DNA of 64,000 nucleotides. Origin: Hydra vulgaris. Taxonomy: Eukaryota > Cnidaria > Hydrozoa > Anthoathecata > Hydridae. The notes beneath the pieces are model-generated. The model did not search any database, was not told the DNA's origin, and saw nothing but the letters and a program-made list of their open reading frames with translations. Every line of letters starts with the position of its first letter. Within the stretch, counting starts at the first letter, position 1. The position numbers were made by a program, and so were the translations under genes. Positions 44,668 through 58,744 of this stretch are shown here, piece by piece. The stretch covers positions 27,714,501 to 27,778,500 of the forward strand of contig NC_088926.1 of assembly GCF_038396675.1 (NCBI RefSeq), in the 5' to 3' direction.

Positions 44668-44838
44668 AAATGGATATGGGGGTATCGTCAGGATCGATTT
44701 TTAATAAACCTTAATACCAACAATGAAATTGAAAGGCAACTCTTTTAAGTATTCGTATCTCCAAAGACATAAAAATTCATCAATTACTGGAATGCTTACT
44801 CTTTTAATAGAAGAGTTTTTTGCAGATAAATTTGAGAA
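44668..44838 (+). pseudogene. MULE-SWIM-ULP1-PHD copy 1, exon 4, frameshifted
   Basis: The exon starts KWIWGYRQDRFLINLNTNNE, where NNEIE provides the likely third acidic residue. A small deletion after 44735 then shifts the frame, and SFKYSYLQRHKNSSITGML continues in another frame. Copy 2 keeps this region open. The donor GTAAGT is the same in both copies. Confidence 0.8.
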
Positions 44839-45003
44839 GTAAGTATATTAAAAAGTTTTATTGTAGCTTGATTAAAGGCAGTTTATTACATTTAATAGTC
44901 CTTTTGTAAATTATTCCAAATACTTACTATCTAAATTTTTCTTTCATAAATTTGGCTTCATTTTTAAAATAGTATATTTTTCTATTATTGAAGAAATTAT
45001 GAA

Positions 45004-45004
<1 letters not shown>

Positions 45005-45090
<86 letters not shown>

Positions 45091-45102
45091 ATATATATAT
45101 TA
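45005..45102. repeat. (TA)n microsatellite
   Basis: About 95 bp of TA in the intron between exons 4 and 5 of the MULE gene; copy 2 lacks it at the same place. Confidence 0.95.
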
Positions 45103-45132
45103 GTTTATTTGTTTATACTTATTATTTTTAAG

Positions 45133-46685
45133 ATATTCAGAATCTAATTACAAAATGGATTGTCGTTTTAAACAATACAGTTCTAATGTACCTGAATTCT
45201 TGATAAATAGACCACACCATTTTATTAAACATTGTTTAGAGAAGCAAAATTTGGCTAACAACACTGATCTAACTAAAGTGCAAATGAAAGATCCTGGAGT
45301 ATTTGTAGTCAATAGCTTTTCTGTTGCAAACAAAAATTACCTTGTTCACTTTGGTGATGAGAAGAACATGCCAAAATGTTCATGTAATGATTGGTTTAGA
45401 TCTTCTTATCTGTGCAAACACTTTTTTGTAATTTTTAGAAAGTATCCACTAACATGGGGATGGGAGTCTATATCTTCTTTATATAGAAGTTCTCCATTTT
45501 TAAATATTGACACATTCACCAATGATTTTGTGTTAAGTAAATCAAATATATTCAAGTACAATCATGTGAATCATATTAGTTTCAACTTAATAAATAACAC
45601 TATTTGCAGTACAACTACAATAAATCCATACGAAGATAGTACAAGAAAAAGAAACTCTACTGCCTCTGAAGTCCGCTAACAACCATAAAAAATTTAACAT
45701 TTGATTTTGATGAATCATCAGAAGAACTATCTGATCTACATGAAACACTTTCAAATGTACTTAAAAAGCTTTATCAAGCAAGAAAAAAAGAGAAAGGTCT
45801 ACCATTAAGTTCAGGTTATGGTATGCATGATTATGTACACAAAAAACAAAAAAATATAGTTGATTTACCTGTTGTTAAAAAAAAATTGTATTCAAATCGT
45901 GTGGGTGAAAAAAAAGATAAGTTAATGGTAGCCTCTGTAATAAAAATTGAAAGTAACTCTCATGAAGCACCAGTACAGGAATCAATTATCACTGAAGATC
46001 AAATAACTGGTGCAGAAACATTTCAAACAAATTCTCTAACAAATGATTATTTAGGAAAATCACTTTTATTTGAAAGAAATTATTCTTTGCTTTCACAAGA
46101 AGATTTTGAAGACATTTCAAAAAATCGAATGTTATCTGATACAGTTATCAAATGTTTCCAAGATATGTTAAAGAAAGCTAACCCATATGCAAATGGACTT
46201 CAAGATCCCATATTGGGACAATTAATAAAGTTTGATGTTCTTGGTTCTTTACCATTTGTACAAATTATATATAATGGGGATTACCATTGGCTTGCCATCA
46301 GTACATAAGGTTGTACATATGGTGAAATAAATGTGCTTGATAGTAACTTTCATGGAGGTTTAAGCCTTGAAACACAAAAACAAATATGTACCCTTTTAAA
46401 GTACAAAAAAGATGAGATAACTGTAAAAGTGCTCTCAGTACAGCAACAAGAATGTGGTATTGATTGTGGTTTGTTTTCAATAGCGTTTATTGAATTTATT
46501 TTATCACAAAACAGGTATCCGATAGAAGATACTTGGTTTGATCAAAGAAAGTTAAGAAATCATGCCCTTTCCTGTTTAATAAATAATTTAAAAACTCCTT
46601 TTCCACTTACAAATAATGCAAGCTGTAGATGCTCTCCAAAGGAATTTAAATTAAAACTGTACTGTTCTTGCAGGATGATTTAGAT
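45133..46685 (+). pseudogene. MULE-SWIM-ULP1-PHD copy 1, exon 5: SWIM finger and ULP1-like protease
   Basis: The first part encodes KPKCSCNDW-like sequence (MPKCSCNDWFRSSYLCKHFF), a CxC...CxH SWIM zinc finger. After a frameshift near 45680 an acidic linker (FDFDESSEELSDLHETL) leads to a C48/ULP1-type protease. Its catalytic pattern is His in GDYHWLAIST, Asp in NVLDSNF, Gln in SVQQQECG and Cys in GIDCGLFSIAFIEFIL. A TAA at about 46306 separates His from Asp. It ends in KLYCSCRM, the first Cys pair of a PHD finger whose remainder is at 49152-49259. ULP1-type proteases cleave SUMO-like modifiers; their role in transposons is unknown. The gene is dead in this copy. Confidence 0.75.
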
Positions 46686-46806
46686 TCCATCAGATAGAAC
46701 AATATGTGGAAGGTTTTGTATTACATTTTTTATGTTTGTTATGGAGTTTCCATATAATGCCTGACTGTTTTGGTTGTGGCTCTGGGTTTGTGTAATTTAC
46801 TTAACT

Positions 46807-47309
46807 CAGAGGTGTACACTGGATTTTTAGATGTTTGAGTTTTGGCACTTATTGTGCAAACTTTAAACTTTAGTATGTTCATGCTTATGTCAAATAAGAA
46901 TGTTTTGCAAAGAATTGTGGTGATTGGAGCTTGGTAACAAAAAACCCCTAATTTTTGGACCCACCTTGCCCTCAATGTTTGAGCAATGAGTCAGTAAAAT
47001 ATTTTCTTTACTATTTTTATCTAAATTTATATTCTATATAAATATATTCTATATATATAAATTCTATATATATAAATATATTCTATATATAAATTCTTTA
47101 TAAATATATTCTATATAAATATAATGCATATAATAAGTATATAAATTTATATTTATGTTTTTGTTTCCAAGTTCCAATCACCACAAAAATTCTTTGCAAA
47201 ACATTCATTTTGTATATTCATTCAAGCATGGATATACAAAAGTTTAGAGTTATCACAATGCTTGTAAGTGTCAAAGCTGATACATCTGAAAATCCAGTAT
47301 ACACCTCTG
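46807..47309. mobile_element. MITE with CAGAGGTGTA ends
   Basis: The ends CAGAGGTGTACACTGG and CCAGTATACACCTCTG are inverted, and the similarity extends about 130 bp inward with divergence. TAACT flanks both sides (46802-46806, 47310-47314). CAGAG-type ends suggest hAT, with a 5-bp rather than 8-bp duplication. No coding capacity was found. Confidence 0.75.
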
Positions 47310-48990
<1,681 letters not shown>

Positions 48991-49151
48991 GTGTATATCA
49001 GAAATATTGAGTGCATGGGAATGAGAGAGGCCAGCATAAGCATACCAGTTAAAAAAATTGTACAAGGTGCTTTTGTTTTCAAATTAAAACTAAACAATAA
49101 ATACACAATGAAAAATGAAAGCTTATTAAAAAGGCTCATTCTTATTTGTAG

Positions 49152-49259
49152 GCAAATGGCTCAATGTTCTTCTTGTAACCATTGGTTTCATAAGGAATGC
49201 GAAAAAATTAACGATATTTCTTTTGAAAACAAAGATAAATATTGGAAATGTCAAGATTG
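49152..49259 (+). pseudogene. PHD-finger end of the MULE-SWIM-ULP1 gene (copy 1)
   Basis: After the acceptor TTATTTGTAG the frame reads QMAQCSSCNHWFHKECEKIN and ends KYWKCQD-stop. This is the CxxC...HxxC...WxC part of a PHD finger. The missing first Cys pair is KLYCSCRM at the end of 46685. The 2.4 kb between them is made of three MITEs and (TA)n arrays, so the finger is either split by a now-enlarged intron or broken by insertions. A convincing GT donor is not seen after 46680. Confidence 0.6.
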
Positions 49260-50560
49260 ATACAACTTGGTAAGAAACTAATAATTTGTTATATAAATTG
49301 TTAATAGCTGCTGATTAATTATTAATAGCTAATGCAATTAGCCTTATATATAAGTCAAGGAAAATCAAAATGAAAGGTTAGTTTACCCAGCCACAAAAAT
49401 TTATAATTTATTAAAAACCTGTAGATCTCAATTTTTTATTCCTTCTAAATATTTTCCAGAACAGAAATTTTTTGTGTTACAATAACTACTTGCTATTAAA
49501 TATCTCAGAAACTAGAGCTAATAAAAAATTTTTTATGAATAGGGGCGCCAAACAGGGTTACTGTTCCAGGCAGCGTGACAGGTATTGTCGCCCTGTTAGA
49601 AGCCTTCCTTTATAAATTTAAATGTATTTAATTATTGTTTTCATAATTATTAATATCTGTTTTATTTTAGACTTCAGTCATACACTAATCTTAATTCTTC
49701 ATTGAAACCTTAAAAAACTGCAAAATCACGAAAATCTTTCTCAAATGAAATAATAAAGTATGACAGACAATGCAATCCCTCGAAAAAACGGTTATTTTCA
49801 TAGCCACATATATTTAAAGACATTCTATCTGAACGTTATGTGTTTGTTACAGAGTAACTGAAGCATGTTGAGTTTTTTACGTAAATAATTTTTTCAGTAT
49901 AATGCAAATCTATATGATACTCTTCTAAATGTGAAGAACCTAATGAGAATGTATATATTGTAATATTTGTTTTAATTGCAAACTCTCCTTTGCATAAAGA
50001 AGATTCGTTGACCAGATTAAGAAAAAGTTACAGCTACTGATTAGTTAATAATAAAACTATAAAAACAAAATTGTAAATTTTTTTTAATCAACGAAACCTT
50101 TATAACTTTTTTCTGTTGTCTATATCTGTCTAATATCTCTTTATATTTAACAACATTATTTCATTAAAGTGTGGATACCGTTGAGAAACAGTTTATTGGA
50201 TACTGTTGCAAAATGGTTTTAATTTAGTAATTTTCATGATTTGAAATTTACTCTATTGATCATTTACTAATAGTTTAGGAAAGAAAACCAAATTCTAAGG
50301 TAAAAATAATTTTGTTTATTGTTAACATTTAAAATTGGTTTCCATAACAAAATATGCAAGAATAAAATTTTTAGCTAAGAGTAAAAGAAAATAATCCTGA
50401 TGATATTTAACTCAAACCCATTCCCTTTTCATTCTATGGTAAGAGAAAAGCAATTAGTTTTTTTTTTTTTTTTTGTGTGTATTTTTCAGCACAATACAAT
50501 TTTATCGCTTGGGTATATACCATGTTTTTTTTTTTGTTTTTTTTCTTTGTTAACATCTTT
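49260..50560. other. No recognised gene
   Basis: AT-rich DNA with poly-T runs near 50460 and 50530. A G/C-rich patch GGGGCGCCAAACAGGG lies near 49543. No family motif is seen. Confidence 0.5.
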
Positions 50561-50564
50561 GCTT

Positions 50565-51305
50565 CCAATAAGGCTGCAAGCAACCACTAATTAAAGTTGG
50601 ACGTTACTGGAAGAGAAAAGATGAAGATTGTAGAGCAAGATAACGATTGACAGATGACTTAAAGGATTGCAAGTTATATGAATCAGGGAAGCAAGATGAA
50701 GGAAGCAAATTCTAAGGAACTGATGTTAGAGGAAAAAAACTAGACGAATAAGTGTTTTTGGAGTACTTAGGAACAGTCACAGAAAAAGACTTAATTAAAT
50801 GACGAGTAACGCGAGAATGAATTTTAGTAGATAGCACAAGAGACGCTAGCTCTTAGTTGAACCTGCTTTGCAAGAGCAGGTCTAACTATGTTTACAATGT
50901 GTTTTTGCACCTTGTCTAAAAGAGAAAGGGCATCATTAGAAGATCCGCCCCAGATATGGCAACAGTATTCCATACAAGGCCAGATTTATAGAGATAGAGA
51001 ATAGAATCCAAAGTAAGAAAGTGTCGAGCTCGATAAAGAGATGAAACCTTAGCAGATGCTAATTTTGCAACAGATTTGATATATGGTTTCCAAGAAAGAT
51101 CGAAAGTAAGAGTTAATCCTTGAAGATGAAGAGTGGATGACTCATCGAGTACATCACTGTTCATAAATATAGGAAGATCTAAATTATTGCGTTAACAATT
51201 GGCTGATTTAAAATCGAATTTTATCTATATTGAAGTTCACCAGCCACTGTGAGCCCTATGCTGTAGCAGAAGTGAGATCCTTTTTAAGCTCATGTGAGAT
51301 TGAAA
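50565..51305 (-). pseudogene. 3' end of a LINE (fragment A)
   Basis: The - strand reads SQWLVNF, DVLDESSTLHLQGLTLTFDL, SWKPYIKSVAKLASAKVSSL and YRARHFLTLDSILYLYKSGL, then shifted pieces LASLV.STKIHSRVTRH and CFPDSYNLQSFKSSVNRYLA. This is the reverse-transcriptase tail and C-terminus of a non-LTR retrotransposon. It ends in a 3' sequence with AGGCTGCAAGCAACCACTA (read on +). Further copies are at 53217, 54100 and 58745. Confidence 0.75.
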
Positions 51306-51426
51306 ATTTTATACTTGGCATTAATCGCCTTTAGGTTTGGCAAATTTTAACTAATATTTAATTTTTTTTGCAAAATATTTAGTGCTTTGTTTCCCATTCC
51401 ATAAATTGAAAATATTTAAACATATT

Positions 51427-51630
51427 TTTCAGTAAAGGCCAAAAGACAAGAGGTGGTTGCATCTATTCAAACAGATTTAGCAATACCAGAAATTAAAAAT
51501 ATTAGCTGTGTTAAGAGTATATCTTTCAACAAAAAAAAATGTTTAAAGATCCAGGATATAAAAGAAACCCTTCAGTTGCAACAAAAAAAACTTATCACTA
51601 ACATCAAACCCCACAACAGACATACCTAAT
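51427..51630 (+). other. Possible exon or orphan frame
   Basis: A 66-codon open frame follows TTTTTCAG and reads KAKRQEVVASIQTDLAIPEI then KNISCVKSISFNKKKCLK, ending at TAA. The Gln/Lys-rich, non-repetitive composition is coding-like, but I recognise no family and find no donor or neighbours. It may be a transposon remnant. Confidence 0.2.
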
Positions 51631-51718
51631 CAGGATCATGAGAGGGATGACCCAGGAGCTCATTGTCATGTTTTACTGGTAAAAAAACTGTATTGTTCTA
51701 CATAATGAAAAACATAAT

Positions 51719-51773
51719 TTTGCAGATTTCTTTTGACAAGAACATAAATTTCTTGTCAAAAGAAATCTGCAAA
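51719..51773. repeat. Perfect hairpin, 24-bp arms, 7-bp loop
   Basis: 51719-51742 and 51750-51773 are exact reverse complements (arm starts TTTGCAGATTTCTTTTGACA). Confidence 0.95.
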
Positions 51774-53216
51774 CCTAGGTCATCAGTCCTTAGTCCTCTG
51801 GATAACTCTATATCGGCTAATTTTAAGTAAAGGCTTGTAAATGCCAACACAGCAACATTGACAAATATACAAAATATATTATTTCAATATTCATAAACTT
51901 TAAATTTCACACAGTATCTATGAAATGCTTAGATAATTACTACTAGGAAATCAATTTTTCACAAATATACAGTTAATTTTTGGCACAAAATTGGACTAAT
52001 ATTTCATTTTTTCACTTTGTATGATATTTAATGCATAAAGCATTATTCTGGAAATTTCCAGAAGAAAGAAAGCTTTTATGGGTGGTATCACATTCAAAAT
52101 GTGCATATAATAATAAAGAGATGATGGATTCATAAACAACAACGCTAAAATGTTTTGTTTTTTTGTAATCCCCAGATTTTGACTATTGCTATGAAAACAT
52201 CAAATATTTTAAGTGATCCACATTTGTGAAGCTTCTTAGATTTAACACCACATTTATTATTAATAAAATTTTCAATTTTTATGTAACAAGTCACATGGTA
52301 ATTCAATTTTGGTTTAAGCTAAAAGCAATATTATACAGAAAATTGCATGGCTTTCAACAAGATTTTGCGAAGCTGCTAAAAGGATCTGTGCTTTAAGATC
52401 ACTGATTTTGCTTATTTGGTTAGTCAGGAGATTTTTGCTTTGAAGGAGACAGACATTGCTTAATCTAATGTTAATCTTTCAATGAGATTACAATAGCCAT
52501 AAGGCTGCCCATGAGTTTTAGACCTAATTTTTATTTTTACAAAATTTATTTAGATCTAGATTAGTCACATCTTGTCCCTGATTATATCTGTTCTGAATTT
52601 ACCTCCAGGCTAAATTCAGAGCAGATAAAGTGATATAGATTTGTTGATTCTTTAAATTTGAAATGTAGTTGCTTCTTCTAAACATTTCTTCTTTGTACAA
52701 TAGGCAAACAGTTTTTCTGCTGACTGTAATCATTTTTTGTTTGTATTGGCATTTTTTTAATTTTGTTTGATTTGGCAAATAAATAAGTATTTTTATTCCA
52801 TCACAAAAAAGAACTTTCAACTGTAACAAGTAAATAGCAAAGGATGTTGTCAGTGCTTTCCCAGAAAAAAATAAACAAAAACTTTTTTCTAGCCTTTTTA
52901 ATTGAAAAGAATTTTAAAAAAATACAAAATAGTTTTACAAAAAAGCTGTCATGTTGATTTACAAGAATGGGTTAAAATATCTTGTAGTACTGTAAAATAC
53001 CTTTTTGGTTAACTCTTTTAAAATTTATGAGCATTGATTTATAAAATAAACAAAAATTTCTATAAAAACGTCTGTGAAATAAGCTAAAACTAATTTTTTG
53101 AAAAATTTGAGCAAACACCTTTTGCCTTTGTAGATATTTGAAATGATTACTAACTTAAAGCAAGTTATAAAGGGCATAAAAATATTAGTTCTTGTATTCT
53201 TGTCTTGAGATTGTTG
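51774..53216. other. No recognised gene
   Basis: AT-rich DNA without clear coding motifs or structured repeats. Confidence 0.5.
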
Positions 53217-53985
53217 TCTTCTTGATAAGAAGCCAATACTCTCTGATTGCTTGACCTTGAAGTAGATCTTACTTCTGCTACATCATGGGGCACTCAGTGG
53301 CTGGTAAACCTTAACTCAGATAAAACTCAAATTTATTTCAGCTAATCATTATCACAATCATCTAGATCTTATATTTATGAGCCGTAATGTACTTGATAAG
53401 TCATCTACCCTCTATCTTGTAGGATTAACTTTATCTACCCTTTATTTTGTAGGATTAACTATTATTTCCAATCTTTCTTGGAAACCATATCTCATATCAA
53501 TTGCAAAATCTATCCTTGTTTGGAATAATGTTGCCATATCTGGGGCAGACCTTCCAATGACGTCCTTTTTCTTTTAGACAAGGTGCAAAAACGCATTGTA
53601 AACATAGTTGGACCTGCTCTTGCAGCCTATCTTCAACCATTATTACATAGTCATAATGTTGTCTCTATCTATTTTCTATAAATACTATAATAGGCACTGC
53701 TCTAAAGAGCTAGCGTCTCTTTTGCCATCTACTAAAATTCATTCTCGTGTTACTCGTCATTCAATTAAGTCTCATCCTTTTACTGTGACTTTATCAAATC
53801 ATCATTCAATTTGCTCTTCATCTTGTTTTCCTGATTCATATAATTTGCAATCTTTTACGTCATCTGTTAATTATTATCTTGCTCTATAAACTTCATCTAA
53901 AGTTTTTTTTTTTTGCTTTTTTTCCCATAACTTCCAACTCTAATAGTGGTTGCTTGCAGCCTTGTTGGAAGTGATGATGTTAAAA
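53217..53985 (+). pseudogene. 3' end of the same LINE (fragment B)
   Basis: The + strand reads TSATSWGTQWLVNLNSDKTQ, NVLDKSSTLYLVGLT, SNLSWKPYLISIAKS, then KVQKRIVNIVGPALA. HCSKELASLLPSTKIHSRVT and SSCFPDSYNLQSFTSSVNYY follow. A 30-bp unit (TCTACCCTCTATCTTGTAGG) is tandemly duplicated at about 53400-53460. Multiple frameshifts show decay. Confidence 0.75.
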
Positions 53986-54099
53986 AAAGTTTTATAGAGA
54001 TTTAAAAAGTTATATTATTTTTAATTGAATATTTAGAGATGCTAAAGGTGATAGCAATAGCAATTTTCCGTTTGTTTTTTTTTTTAATTTTTTTCTGAT

Positions 54100-54390
54100 T
54101 CACTCCTAACAAGGCTGCAAGCAAATACTATTAATTTGGGAGTTACTAGAGCAAAAAAGAATACAGTTATAGAACATGGAAACGGTTAACAGAAGACTTG
54201 AAAAGTTGTAGGTTGTATGAGAAAGGAAAACATGAAGATGGGAGAGAGTTTCAAATAGTTAAAGTGCGGGGAAAAAAACTAGACAAATAAAAGTTTTTAG
54301 AGAATGAAGGGAAGATATAGTAAACAAATAAGACTTTGCTGAATGATGAATCAAACGATAAACAAGATCTAAGTAGGAATAGGCCCTTAG
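54100..54390 (-). repeat. 3' end of the same LINE (fragment C)
   Basis: It starts AGGCTGCAAGCAAATACTA (on +), followed by the terminal coding segment in reverse. It is more diverged than the other fragments. Confidence 0.6.
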
Positions 54391-55620
54391 ATTATTTGAA
54401 AAAAAAATAGCTTCTTTAAAAAATGTACATTTTTAATGTATCATGTTTTAATATTTTATGCCTAATGTTTAAATGTAAAGAAAATTTTTCACCTTGTTTG
54501 TTTAAATCTTTAAAGTTTCAAACCTAAAAATATATTTTGTTGGATCAAATACAACCTTTATGCCTTTTTTTCTTTAAAATGATAAACTAGTTACTTATCA
54601 ATTAGCAAGGTTCTTATCTCGCAAACAAAATAGTATTATCAAACTTTGATTTTTCTATTAAGCTGAATTATGATTTATTTAAACAGAAGCTTTAAAAAGC
54701 AGTCAAAACCATATAAAATGGCTTATATTTTATGTTAATCCTCTTCATCATACATTATTATCTCCAACTATAATGATTATCACAGCGCAGTATTACAATA
54801 CTATTCTAACAATAACTAAATTTAATAGTACTATCTAACGGTATGGTTATAAAAAATAAATTAAAAGTAATTATCTTTTTTTTTTCGAAATATGTTTCAA
54901 CATTCAGTTAACATAATAAAACTATTTGAATTATAAAAATCTAGTAATGTTTCAATAACTTTTAGTAACAGTAGAGAAAATTGCATCCATTTTTTTAAGA
55001 TTTCAATAACTTTTTAATGAAGACTTTATAAGATGTTAATTCAGAAACATTTTAAAATAAAAATAAGTATTACCTTAAAATGTTATTGATTTCGTAAATC
55101 TGTCTCTTTTAACTTGTAGGTTTTTATAAATGACCAGTTAGTTTATGATTTAAAAGATAAACATCTGACAGAGGTTTAACTATTAAAATCATATCTAAAA
55201 GTACAATGTAAGGTTGCTTAGCTCCAAATCACTAAAAAAAAAAAAAGGATTTTAACATATTAGTTTTCAATTTTCAAAACATAACAACTTTCCTTTACAA
55301 TAGTTATAAAATAACATGCTTAATATTTATAAGCATTATTTTACATTAAAAATAACATTTGTTGCCTCTGTTAAAATGTATTAGCCTCATTAAAATAAAC
55401 TAAAACTTATTTCCAGGGAAACTTGAGTAAATACCTATTAATTTGGTTTCTAAATACTTGTTAGTTCAAGTATTTAGACTCACATTAAGTTGCAGATCTC
55501 ATCTGAAAAATTGAAAAACTGTATTATTCTTAAATACCATTTTTTGATATTTAGTGATGCTAAAGGTAGATCTCCTAATAAAGCAAATTTTTATATCTCT
55601 TGCTAATTGAGATATAACTA
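54391..55620. other. No recognised gene
   Basis: AT-rich sequence with no coding motif or repeat of note. Confidence 0.5.
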
Positions 55621-55627
55621 TTATTGA

Positions 55628-55719
55628 ATAGCTATGTACAAATTGCTAAATAAGATACTAAGTTGTTTATTTTAATTATCTAGACTTGGTATCATATTTA
55701 GCAATTTGTACATAGCTAT
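55628..55719. repeat. Inverted repeat, 25-bp perfect arms
   Basis: 55628-55652 and 55695-55719 are exact reverse complements. The similarity continues inward (AGATAC with GTATCA). Confidence 0.93.
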
Positions 55720-55724
55720 AATTT

Positions 55725-56195
55725 ATGTAGTCATTGAGTTTAGTGATTGCAAGAAATATTTAGGGATTATTATTGATTACCAACCTATCTTTACTGAACA
55801 TATAAAACATATCTCCAATAAAATTGCAAGTAAAACTGGATATCTTGGTAGAATAAGCAAATATTTAACTCAATGGACTAAAAAGATAATCTTTCTAACT
55901 ATAATTGCTCCCCACTATGAATATTGTGCTTCTATTTTTCTTGATAAAAACAATAATAACTAAAACATCTTAGAAAAACTACAAAACTAAGCAATGAGAA
56001 TCATATTAAAATGTGATTGGTCAACTCATAAAACAGAAATGTTAAAATTGCTTGGTTGAATCAGTGAAAAAAATTAAATAATTTTTAAATCACTATGTTC
56101 AATTCACAATGTTACATCAACTTAAAATGATATTTTTAAACAGTTCTATTTAAAAGATTGTGAGTTACATCAACACAACACTAGACAAGCTAGTT
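55725..56195 (+). pseudogene. LINE reverse-transcriptase C-terminal fragment, second family
   Basis: The + strand reads FSDCKKYLGIIIDYQPIFTE, HIKHISNKIASKTGYLGRIS, TIIAPHYEYCASIF, then with stops KLQN.AMRIILKCDW and KTEMLKLLG. This is the segment after the reverse-transcriptase core in CR1/L2-like LINEs (KYLGI.ID...W..H). It differs from the family of fragments A-D. Confidence 0.75.
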
Positions 56196-56202
56196 ATTTT
56201 CA

Positions 56203-56320
<118 letters not shown>

Positions 56321-56467
56321 CAAAGTAATAGAGCAGGGCAGAAGTTATCGTTTGTGTGTGGTTTGAAACTACACCATGAAACAGCTTGTCGATTTGTTCA
56401 ACTGGACTTTTTTAAAAAATTCAAAAAACTACTCCAAACATTAAACATTATTTCAAAGAAAATAAAT

Positions 56468-56491
56468 AATATATATATATATATATATATA

Positions 56492-56549
<58 letters not shown>

Positions 56550-56588
56550 TTTATATATATATATATATATCCATATATATATATATAT

Positions 56589-56674
<86 letters not shown>

Positions 56675-56685
56675 ATATATATATT

Positions 56686-56759
<74 letters not shown>

Positions 56760-56770
56760 ATATATATATT
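56468..56770. repeat. (TA)n array with interruptions
   Basis: About 300 bp of TA with CCATATAT and TTCAAATA interruptions. Confidence 0.97.
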
Positions 56771-56782
56771 ATTTGTAATAAA

Positions 56783-56840
56783 CGGTTAGCAGACTTTAAC
56801 ATCCCTCAGAATTAGGCCGTTTTATTCGGTAACCGTATTA
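56783..56840. repeat. Dispersed repeat shared with 43083-43140
   Basis: GGTTAGCAGACTTTAACATC followed by TTAGGCCGTTTTATTCGGTA resembles GGTTAGCAGACGTTAACATA and GTAGGTCGATTTTTTCGGCC at 43083, just before exon 1 of the MULE gene. Confidence 0.55.
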
Positions 56841-58740
56841 TTGTTTGTTTTTATATATTGTCGCAAAACTTTAGCGGACTCTACGTCCCTTAGTCTTATG
56901 GATGTTAGATTTTTTATTTATTTAATTTAAGTGACAAGTACTAATAACATTTTTTAAATAAAGCGAGTATCATCACTTTTTTCATTTTTATTTTATATTG
57001 AATTTAATATTTCTAACTCTATTTTAAACTGACTCATAGTCAATCTATTAACTCTATTTAACTATTACAAGTTTATATTAAATAAATTTATTATATAATA
57101 TATATAAAATTATTTGGGTATTTATAGGAGAAAACCATTTTTTTTTTGTGGTACACAAACAATGTTTTTCTCCAATAAATCACACAATAATTTTATATTA
57201 GTGGTACCCATGTTGCATCTGGATTTAAATAATATTAGAAATCCAGAAGCAATAAGGACCTTATCCTCTCAGTTTATTCAGTAAAGGAAGGTTTTTTTTT
57301 GTTTAATATCATCGTAGCTGATGTGAAGATCATAAATAAATGTATTTCAATCAAAGCATTGTATTTCAATGAAATGTATTGGTCAATCCAAGTCACAACT
57401 GAAAAGGTTTTATGTAATATAGTTGCAATGTGTACAAATTATTTGTCACAAACCTAGCATCACTCTTTCTGCTTCCCTTTTAAAAATAAAACTCAATACC
57501 TTACGAAAGAGAAAAATTGTCAAATCTGCGTTATCAGGAATATACCATCGATCTATATCATGTTTACAAAAAATAAAGATTCAAAGCTTATAGTTAAAAA
57601 AGCAATAAACTGTAAAGGAAGCTTAAAACTCCAAATTTTCCTGTTGCACATAAGGTAATTTTTAATTTTGTCAATGAAATGTTAATTTTGAACAAATGCA
57701 AAAAGTTGCTACACTTTTAGAGTTCAAGTGAAAAAAAGTGTTCAGACATTATTAAATGTATGTAATGTACTTTTATTAACTCATAGTTCTGCTATAATTT
57801 AAAAAAATAATTTTTAATACAGCTGTATGTATTTTCAAGTTTTTTATTACTTCATTATTTATTCATTGTTTTTGTGTTTCTCTTTGATAAATTCAATTTA
57901 TGAAATAAATAATTACTTAGTTAACACTTAAACTATTAACTTTCTTATTTTAATATTTGTAATATTTTTATTTATTTTTTATTTTAATATTTGTGCTTTT
58001 TTTTTTTATTTGATTGCGAAGAATATTTTTATTTTATCTGATGTTGTTAACTGATAATTCATGATTTTATTTGTTTTGGTGACTTTTTTTGTAATTATCA
58101 TAACAGGACAGTTTTTATTCTTATTAATGCATACATTCTGCATGAATTGACTTTAATCTATTATAATTTGACTAATCTTGAATAACGACAGTTAAAGATT
58201 ATTGGCACGTGTTTGTTGTGATCATGTTGATTGGAATGTATTATCATTATCAATTGCAGCAAAGAGGTAATTTTTTTTACCTCTTTGCTGCAATTGTGAT
58301 AATGTTGATTGCCAAGAGGAACACCTTTTGGCAAAAGATTGCAATATGAACGGGATAAAATATTAACAAATGAAGCTTGGAGGGGGGATATCTATGTCCA
58401 TGTTTCTCAGGTCTTAAACAAACTGCTAGCACTTGAACTGCAGCAAAATATCAACAAGACTGGAAGTCGTGGCAAACATAAGTTTTAACATAGAAAAACT
58501 GCTCAAAAATGTTAAATTCAGATCTACTCTTATTAGATATAAGTTTAATTCAGATCTACTCTGAACATTTTTGTATAAATAGGAGTCGGTCTAACTATCT
58601 GCTCATACTCATAGTGCTTGATTTAACAACAATAACAAAAATTTTGATTTTAAGGCGAAAACAATAAGTAACAAATAAAATTCTATAAAATATTGAAAAT
58701 ATATATAGATGTTAACATTTTTTTTTACTTAATGTAACAG
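56841..58740. other. No recognised gene
   Basis: AT-rich DNA. It contains the hairpin at 58251-58296 and a near-duplicate TTCAGATCTACTC pair at 58516-58562; otherwise nothing is recognised. Confidence 0.5.
58251..58296. repeat. Perfect hairpin, 20-bp arms, 6-bp loop
   Basis: CAATTGCAGCAAAGAGGTAA at 58251-58270 is reverse-complemented at 58277-58296. After it, TGTGATAATGTTGATTG repeats the TGTGATCATGTTGATTG found just upstream at 58217. Confidence 0.93.
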
Positions 58741-58744
58741 TTAC

